64,000 nucleotides of DNA. Source: Caballeronia sp. NK8. GTDB taxonomy: Bacteria > Pseudomonadota > Gammaproteobacteria > Burkholderiales > Burkholderiaceae. The stretch spans positions 62,001 to 126,000 of the forward strand of contig NZ_AP024326.1 in NCBI RefSeq assembly GCF_018408855.1. The letters run 5' to 3'. Below the pieces are notes generated by a model, which did no database searches, was not told the origin of the DNA, and saw nothing but the letters and a program-made list of their open reading frames with translations. How positions within the stretch are numbered: the stretch's first letter is position 1; each line of letters starts with the position of its first letter. This document shows, piece by piece, positions 58,955 through 64,000 of the stretch. Made by a program: the position numbers and the translations under genes.

Positions 58955-60059
58955 AAGACCACTCCTTCTCGCAGAGACGACCTGAGGCGCTGCGCGGACG
59001 GCGAGCGGCGCAGGTCAAAGATTGACGGTTTGAAAGTGCCCTGCAACGGCAGGCCGAGGCACGCAGATGCGTTACTGGCCCACTCGTTCAAGGTCTCGGA
59101 GCGAATGCTCCGGCGTGTGCGTAGCCCGAGAACACGTTTGGCCGTTGAGTCTGGCGCAATCGTCTGGCTGCAGCAGAGAAGCGAAATTAACGAATGGTTT
59201 AGCGCTTCGTGATGGCATCGGCCGCCACAACATCGCTGAGGGGCTCTCCGCAAACACCGTACCAGAGAACGACGCAACCTCATTCGCAGCCGTGTTCACG
59301 GCAACTAGTAACACGAAGCTGTTCATCTTGCGGCGGTAGGACGCCTTCAAAGACAGCGGTGGTTTCGGCGTTCACCGGTCAAAAGGCGGTCTTGTTTGCC
59401 GCGTGACAGCCCGCGTCAACAGTCGCCGACTGCAGTCGGCTTAAATGCAGGGCAGTCCTTCAGAAAGCGGTCTGTTTCTTTGATCGCGGGTGGTAGCGTT
59501 AAACGCCTACGGCCGCGTTGTTTCATCATCTGTAAGGGCGGGATCAAGTCGCTGTCTACCGTTCATCGCAGTTCACTTCCATCCTTTCGAGGCTCGGCTA
59601 GCTAAGTGCAGCTCTTCTCGTCGGGCCACGATTTGTAAATACCGCAGCATTCTGACGGCCGTCACCACTCTCAAACGGGCTCGCCATGTGTCTTTCCACG
59701 AGGGAAGTGGTCCCAGGAAACTCCGATTCAGCACCCGCATTGATAGCGACCGCACATCAATAGTTGAAAAAATTGCACTTTTCGTTTCAGTCCTTTTGCA
59801 TGAGTATCTGTACTCAAGATTTCAGCAAGAGTTGGAACGTAAGCAAAACGCATCGGAGACACGCCATGCACGTCGCGCATCAAATTCAACGCGGCTAACG
59901 ATTGCCGCCCAGGGCCACCTAGCCTAGGGGCCTAGCCTCAACGCATACCAAGACATCCGAATCCGAGCGTCACTGACGCGGCGGCCGCGTCGTCATGTCT
60001 GATTCTCGTTCGATCACCCGTTTCTTATCTATTGCAATGCCTTTCAGGAGACAACCTTC
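58955..60059. other. 1.1-kb region without a gene; upstream of ATP-citrate-lyase-like pair
   Basis: No frame resembles a known protein. A 16-bp perfect palindrome lies at 59425-59440. The stretch 59755-59830 is AT-richer (TTGAAAAAATTGCACTTTTCG) and could hold the promoter of the downstream pair, although it is some 250 bp from the first ATG. Confidence 0.4.
59425..59440. repeat. 16-bp perfect palindrome
   Basis: GCCGACTGCAGTCGGC. It could be a binding site or the stem of a hairpin. No partner gene lies within 450 bp. Confidence 0.5.
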
Positions 60060-61358
60060 ATGCAAATCACCGGTATGTTGCACGGCGCGCGCCTGCTGCA
60101 ATTCGTCGGATTCCCGGCGAGTGAGGTCCTCGGCCCGAGCGCCAGCGAAGAGGAGATCAAGACCTTGATCGATCGTCATCGGCAGATCTTCATCAAGCCC
60201 GTCTTCAAGGGGGGTGTCGGAAAGAAGGGCAAAGCGGGCTTGCTCGGCCGGGCAACGGATCTCAAGACCGCGTTGAGCGAAAAAGAACGGTTGTACTTCG
60301 CTGAACACACTGTCGGCCACCTGAAGGCGAAGGCGAACGGCGTGACGTTCGAAGCTGGCGTTCCGGCCGAGCATGAAGTCTATTTCTCGATCACCGATTC
60401 CACCCGCTTCCGAGCGCCGACGATGACGCTTTCGCATAAGGGCGGCATGGACATTGAAGAGGTCGACCCGAAGCATGTGGCGATGGTGCCCTTTGATGCA
60501 TTGACGGGCCTCAAGGCGTTCGTCGTGGCGAATGCGCTAAGCGAGATCGGCGCGCCGAAGGAGATCATTTCACCGCTCGTTCAGCAGTTGCCGAAACTCT
60601 GGGAGCTCTTTCACGATTTTGGCATGACGACGCTGGAACTGAATCCGATCCGGATGCGCGAGGACAAGAACGGACGGCTCACGCCCGTCGCCTGCGATTT
60701 CAAGTGCGGCTTCGATCGCGACGATCCGCGCTGGACGCGCCTTGGACTGCCGCAACACTTGTTCGCGGCGGACTACTCCGACTTCGAGCAGGAGATCAAT
60801 CAGTTGCGCACGCATCAGGGACAAAGCGATGTGTACGTGATCAACGAGAATGGAACAATCCTCGCGCCGACCTTCGGCGGCGGTGCCAACTCGCTCGTGA
60901 CCGAAATGCTCGGCGACGCCGCGATCATTTCGTCGGATTTCGGGGGCAATCCGCCATACGCGAAGATGAAGGAAGTGGCCCGTATCTGTTTTAAACACTG
61001 GCTCAAGCAGTCGAACGTGCTTTTCATTATCGGCGGCAAGTCGAACAACACCGACATCTTCGAGACGCTGCGCGCGATGGCCGATGCCATTCGCGAACAC
61101 TTCAGCGAGCATGGACCGACGCCGCTCTACGTGGTGCTGGGTCGCGGCGGGCCGAACCTCGTGCGCGGCATGGCTGCGTTGAGGGACACCTGCGACTCGC
61201 TCGGGCTGCCTTACAGACTTTTCGGATTCGACTCCGACATCAGCGAAGTCATCCAGTACGCACGCAAGGCAGACGCGTGGATGCGAGAGGGTGGCCGAGC
61301 CGAGATCGCAGCACGCATTGGCGCGACCGCGCAGAAAGCCGAAACGGCTCAGGCTTGA
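60060..61358 (+). CDS. ATP-citrate lyase small-subunit-like protein (AclB-like, ATP-grasp)
   Basis: 432-aa protein resembling the ATP-grasp/citrate-binding subunit of ATP-citrate lyase and related carboxylate-CoA ligases. N-terminal IFIKPVFKGGVGKKGKAGLL is the ATP-grasp lysine region, LELNPIRMREDKNGRLTPVACDFKCGFDRDDPRW the metal-binding part, and PTFGGGANSLVTEMLGD with SSDFGGNPPY and FIIGGKSNNTDIFETLRAM the citrate/CoA-ligase-like C-terminal domain. AGGAG lies 11 nt upstream of the ATG. The next gene starts 10 bp after its stop, so the two are co-transcribed. The acid substrate is not certain; citrate is inferred from the partner. Confidence 0.8.
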   Translation: MQITGMLHGARLLQFVGFPASEVLGPSASEEEIKTLIDRHRQIFIKPVFKGGVGKKGKAGLLGRATDLKTALSEKERLYFAEHTVGHLKAKANGVTFEAGVPAEHEVYFSITDSTRFRAPTMTLSHKGGMDIEEVDPKHVAMVPFDALTGLKAFVVANALSEIGAPKEIISPLVQQLPKLWELFHDFGMTTLELNPIRMREDKNGRLTPVACDFKCGFDRDDPRWTRLGLPQHLFAADYSDFEQEINQLRTHQGQSDVYVINENGTILAPTFGGGANSLVTEMLGDAAIISSDFGGNPPYAKMKEVARICFKHWLKQSNVLFIIGGKSNNTDIFETLRAMADAIREHFSEHGPTPLYVVLGRGGPNLVRGMAALRDTCDSLGLPYRLFGFDSDISEVIQYARKADAWMREGGRAEIAARIGATAQKAETAQA

Positions 61359-61368
61359 GGAGTACGAC

Positions 61369-64000
61369 ATGCATAAACAACACAGCAAACCGTTCAAATA
61401 TTTCGTCGGCGTCAACTCGCTCGCGCAAATCGCCACACGCGACGATCGCGTGTGCGTGCTCAACATCCTGGGCGGCGAGTCGTCCGATGTGACGCCCATT
61501 AGTCATGCCTTCTCCGGCGGCAATATCGTCTTCGGTACGGCACCGGGGAAGGGGGGGCAAGCGCTCTCCACATCGGCCGGCGATATTCCGGTGTACAACA
61601 ACGTCCGCGAAGGGCTGGAGGCAGGACATCGCTTTAATTGCGGCGTGGTGTATCTGCCGCCATCGGCTGCCCGTGACGGTGTCGCCGAACTGATTCGCGT
61701 CAATCCCGATCTCAAGAAGATTTTCATCATCACCGAGAAGATCGCCGTGCATGACGCCCGCGAAATCCGCGCAATGGGTCAGCAGGCGGGCGTCGACATC
61801 TTCGGGGCGAACGGACTGGGCGTCGCGGACTCGTGGAATCGCGTGAGGATCGGCGGGGCGCTCGGGGGTGACAATCCGGACGATTCGCTGCGCAAAGGCT
61901 CGATCGCTATTTTCTCAAACTCCGGCGGCTTCAGCACGACGATCGCGCAATATCTGCGCATGAGCGGCTGGGGCACGTCGACCGTCGTTTCCAGCGGCAA
62001 GGACGTCTACATCCACTACGCCGCGCCGGAATTCGCATTCGCACTCGCCAACGATGCGCGCAGCAAGGCCGCCGTGCTCTATTGCGAACCGGGCGGCTAT
62101 TACGAAGCCGACGCGACCTTTACGAAACCGGTGGTTGCCTGCGTAGTGGGCCGGTGGAAAAGCCGGCTGACGCGCGCGGTCGGCCATGCGGGCGCGATGG
62201 CCGGTGGTTCCGACGACGCGCAAGCAAAGGAACGCTGGTTCATGGAGAAGTTCGGCGTCGAGCGACTCTTCAGCCCAGGCGATCCATGCTGCTCGGCCAA
62301 GGGCGCGGTCGTCACGAATATCGCGCATATCCCGGCGGCGCTGACCGCCGTCATGCAAGCCAACGCGACAATGCCTGACTTCGAGCCCGAAGGCAGCCTT
62401 GCGCTCAAGCCGTGGTTCGGCTCAGACCAGGGCATCAAGCTGCCGTCCGGCCTTGCCATTTCCGTGGTAAGTGCGGTTTCTCCGTACGACGAGCAGGTCT
62501 TGCAGGTCAACAGCCAAATTGGCGCAATTGCGCCGCGTCAGTCGCTCAAGGACGCATCGGGCGCCTCGCAGATGGATGCGAAAACGCAAGTCAGCAGCCT
62601 TCACGGAACCTCGATGCTCGACGCCGCGACGCGCTCGCTCGAAGCGAACGTAAACCTTGCCCTTCTGCACGAACCAGGCGGCGAGAACGACGAAAAGCTG
62701 ATCAACGTAGCGATCGCGGCATCGGTCAATTTGCATGGAACGCCGGAGCTCGTCGCGGCTCAGGCAGCGCGAGAGGCGGGCAATGCGCCCAACGCAATTC
62801 TGGCGGCTGCGGCGTCGATCGTCGGGCCGAAGCGTCAGCGCGCAGCGCGCGATGCCGCCCAATGGTTGATTGACCACTTCGCGGCTGCGGGCGTCACCAA
62901 TGCGCTCGACGAAAGCTTTGATATCGGCCAGATCGACGGCACCGGCAGCGAGCCGCTCTTCGCGGACGCTCGCGATCCGCGCGCCGAAGCAATGCTTTCG
63001 GGGCTCGCAAAGCGTGGCGCTAAGTCGGTGCTGATCCGCTGGCTCACGTCGCGGCCAGCGCACCCGACGGCGGACGCCGTGCTCGCCGCGATCACAACCA
63101 CTTTGGCGTGGGGCCCACTCATGCGCAAGCGCGTGTCGCGCGTCACCGCCGAGAGCTTGCCTTGGTGGACGATGTTGTTCGGACGTTTGATCGGCGCTTC
63201 GGCGGACGCGTCGCGTCACGCCCCAGACGGTTTCTGCGGCTTTACCAACGAATCGCTCTTGAACGAACGCAGCCTCACCGAGATTTGCTTCGCCGCATTG
63301 CTCGATCTCGAACCTGGCCCCGACGATCTGTTCGCATTCAAGACGCTCGCGGGGCTGCTGCTCACAAACGGTCCAGGAGCCATTTCGGCACAAGGGGCGA
63401 AAGGCGCCGTATCGGCCGACGGTCCCGAGAGCCCCGAGCGCGTGCAACTTAATAAGGCGCTCGTCGGCTTCCTTTCGCATACCGGCTACACGCATGGCGG
63501 CAACGGGTACGAGGGAATCGCGTTCCTGATCGAAGCGTTCCGCGACACGCCGCTCGGCGATCCGTCGGATGCAAGCCACGGCGTGGATCTGCGCAAGCTA
63601 GCCGAACACGCGGTGGAGCGTTATGCACAATACAAGGCGCGCAAGAAGAACGCGGGCAGCCTGGACATAGCGAAGCTGCCAGGGGTCAATCATCCGGTGT
63701 TCAAGGACAGGCCCGTCAACCATGATCCGAGGGAGGTGTTCATCGCGGATATGTGCGAGCAACGCGGGGAATACAACGCGTTTCATGCGTTCTATCGCGA
63801 GCTCGTGCAGGCCCTGTTCGATGCCGGTGTATCGCGTAACGTGTATTGCGTGAATGTCGATGCGGTGATCGCGGCGCTCTTGCTGAAGATGCTGTGGCAA
63901 CCGCTGCGCCGCGGCGATCTGGCGGAGTCCGATCTGGAAACCGCCGCGTTCACGATCTTCCTCTATCCACGTATGCTCGGCTGCGCGGCGGAAATCGACG
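61369..64000 (+). CDS. ATP-citrate lyase large-subunit-like protein (AclA-like, extended), partial
   Basis: Open from the ATG at 61369 (TTGAGGAG upstream) to the window end: 877 codons with no stop. Residues 1-345 are a succinyl-CoA-synthetase-alpha-like CoA-binding and ligase module, with NVREGL..., FIITEKIAVHDAREIRAMGQ, GSIAIFSNSGGFSTTIAQYL and the phospho-histidine motif GHAGAMAGG (His273). The C-terminal part is citrate-synthase-like: GFLSHTGYTHGGNGYEGIAFL, GVNHPVFKD (His775) and YCVNVDAVIAALLLKML, with Arg868 in LYPRMLGC. Between them, about residues 400-600 (ASVNLHGTPELVAAQAAREAG...AILAAAASIVGPKRQRAARDAA) look like a further degenerate citrate-synthase-like stretch. Classical bacterial AclA is about 610 residues, so this form is clearly longer. 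The reaction is inferred. Confidence 0.8.
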   Translation, partial: MHKQHSKPFKYFVGVNSLAQIATRDDRVCVLNILGGESSDVTPISHAFSGGNIVFGTAPGKGGQALSTSAGDIPVYNNVREGLEAGHRFNCGVVYLPPSAARDGVAELIRVNPDLKKIFIITEKIAVHDAREIRAMGQQAGVDIFGANGLGVADSWNRVRIGGALGGDNPDDSLRKGSIAIFSNSGGFSTTIAQYLRMSGWGTSTVVSSGKDVYIHYAAPEFAFALANDARSKAAVLYCEPGGYYEADATFTKPVVACVVGRWKSRLTRAVGHAGAMAGGSDDAQAKERWFMEKFGVERLFSPGDPCCSAKGAVVTNIAHIPAALTAVMQANATMPDFEPEGSLALKPWFGSDQGIKLPSGLAISVVSAVSPYDEQVLQVNSQIGAIAPRQSLKDASGASQMDAKTQVSSLHGTSMLDAATRSLEANVNLALLHEPGGENDEKLINVAIAASVNLHGTPELVAAQAAREAGNAPNAILAAAASIVGPKRQRAARDAAQWLIDHFAAAGVTNALDESFDIGQIDGTGSEPLFADARDPRAEAMLSGLAKRGAKSVLIRWLTSRPAHPTADAVLAAITTTLAWGPLMRKRVSRVTAESLPWWTMLFGRLIGASADASRHAPDGFCGFTNESLLNERSLTEICFAALLDLEPGPDDLFAFKTLAGLLLTNGPGAISAQGAKGAVSADGPESPERVQLNKALVGFLSHTGYTHGGNGYEGIAFLIEAFRDTPLGDPSDASHGVDLRKLAEHAVERYAQYKARKKNAGSLDIAKLPGVNHPVFKDRPVNHDPREVFIADMCEQRGEYNAFHAFYRELVQALFDAGVSRNVYCVNVDAVIAALLLKMLWQPLRRGDLAESDLETAAFTIFLYPRMLGCAAEID

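Noticed and set aside
62422-63579. Minus-strand open frame of 385 codons at the right end
   Set aside because: It lies opposite the intact AclA-like frame, which carries recognisable motifs; the minus frame is a shadow.

Overview
The window comes from a high-GC betaproteobacterium of the Burkholderiaceae (Paraburkholderia/Caballeronia type). This is inferred from codon use, the many LysR-paired catabolic operons, the ChvE/GbpR and L-arabinose oxidation genes, Hcp, and IS and group II intron types common in that group. No rRNA, tRNA or CRISPR array was seen.

Layout. 0.65-4.8 kb: a compact minus-strand cell-wall operon (M23 endopeptidase, PBP7-like peptidase, small lipoprotein, FtsI-like transpeptidase). 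5.1-8.8 kb: a truncated gene end, a group II intron with its maturase, and a decayed methyltransferase. 8.8-19.1 kb: a divergent sugar locus. A ChvE-GguA-GguB sugar ABC transporter and a ruined aldehyde dehydrogenase lie on the minus strand. A GbpR-like LysR regulator and three enzymes of non-phosphorylating L-arabinose oxidation lie on the plus strand. The locus covers uptake, oxidation, arabonate dehydration and ketodeoxyarabonate dehydration, but the local copy of the last step (ketoglutarate semialdehyde dehydrogenase) has lost its catalytic residues.

19.1-30.2 kb is a gene graveyard. It holds remnants of LigD and of IS1182-, DDE/rve-, IS110-, IS630- and IS6-type transposases. A hybrid histidine kinase pseudogene there is split by a complete 1290-bp IS3-family element with a clean 4-bp target duplication, and an LpxO-like hydroxylase is frameshifted. 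Short intact genes survive among them (CsbD, a 24-aa membrane peptide, DUF6429). 30.5-34.8 kb is ordinary: TetR, GST, ArgC, LysR and a DUF4410 lipoprotein.

34.9-55.8 kb is a run of three LysR-associated modules for cyclised, acylated or D-configured amino-acid derivatives. The first is a hydantoin operon (two racemases, D-hydantoinase, N-carbamoylase, transporter). The second is a D-glutamate-cyclase-like protein with a transporter and 5-oxoprolinase. The third is an M20 deacylase, a transporter, a LysR regulator and a gamma-glutamyltransferase. An orphan Hcp lies between the second and third.

55.9-57.2 kb is a rearranged patchwork that includes a HAD phosphatase split into two opposing halves. 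It is followed by a family 2 glycosyltransferase and a manganese catalase. 60.06-64.0 kb carries a two-gene ATP-citrate-lyase-like pair. Its large subunit is still open at the window edge after 877 codons and is much longer than the classical bacterial AclA. I regard this as the least ordinary intact system in the window.
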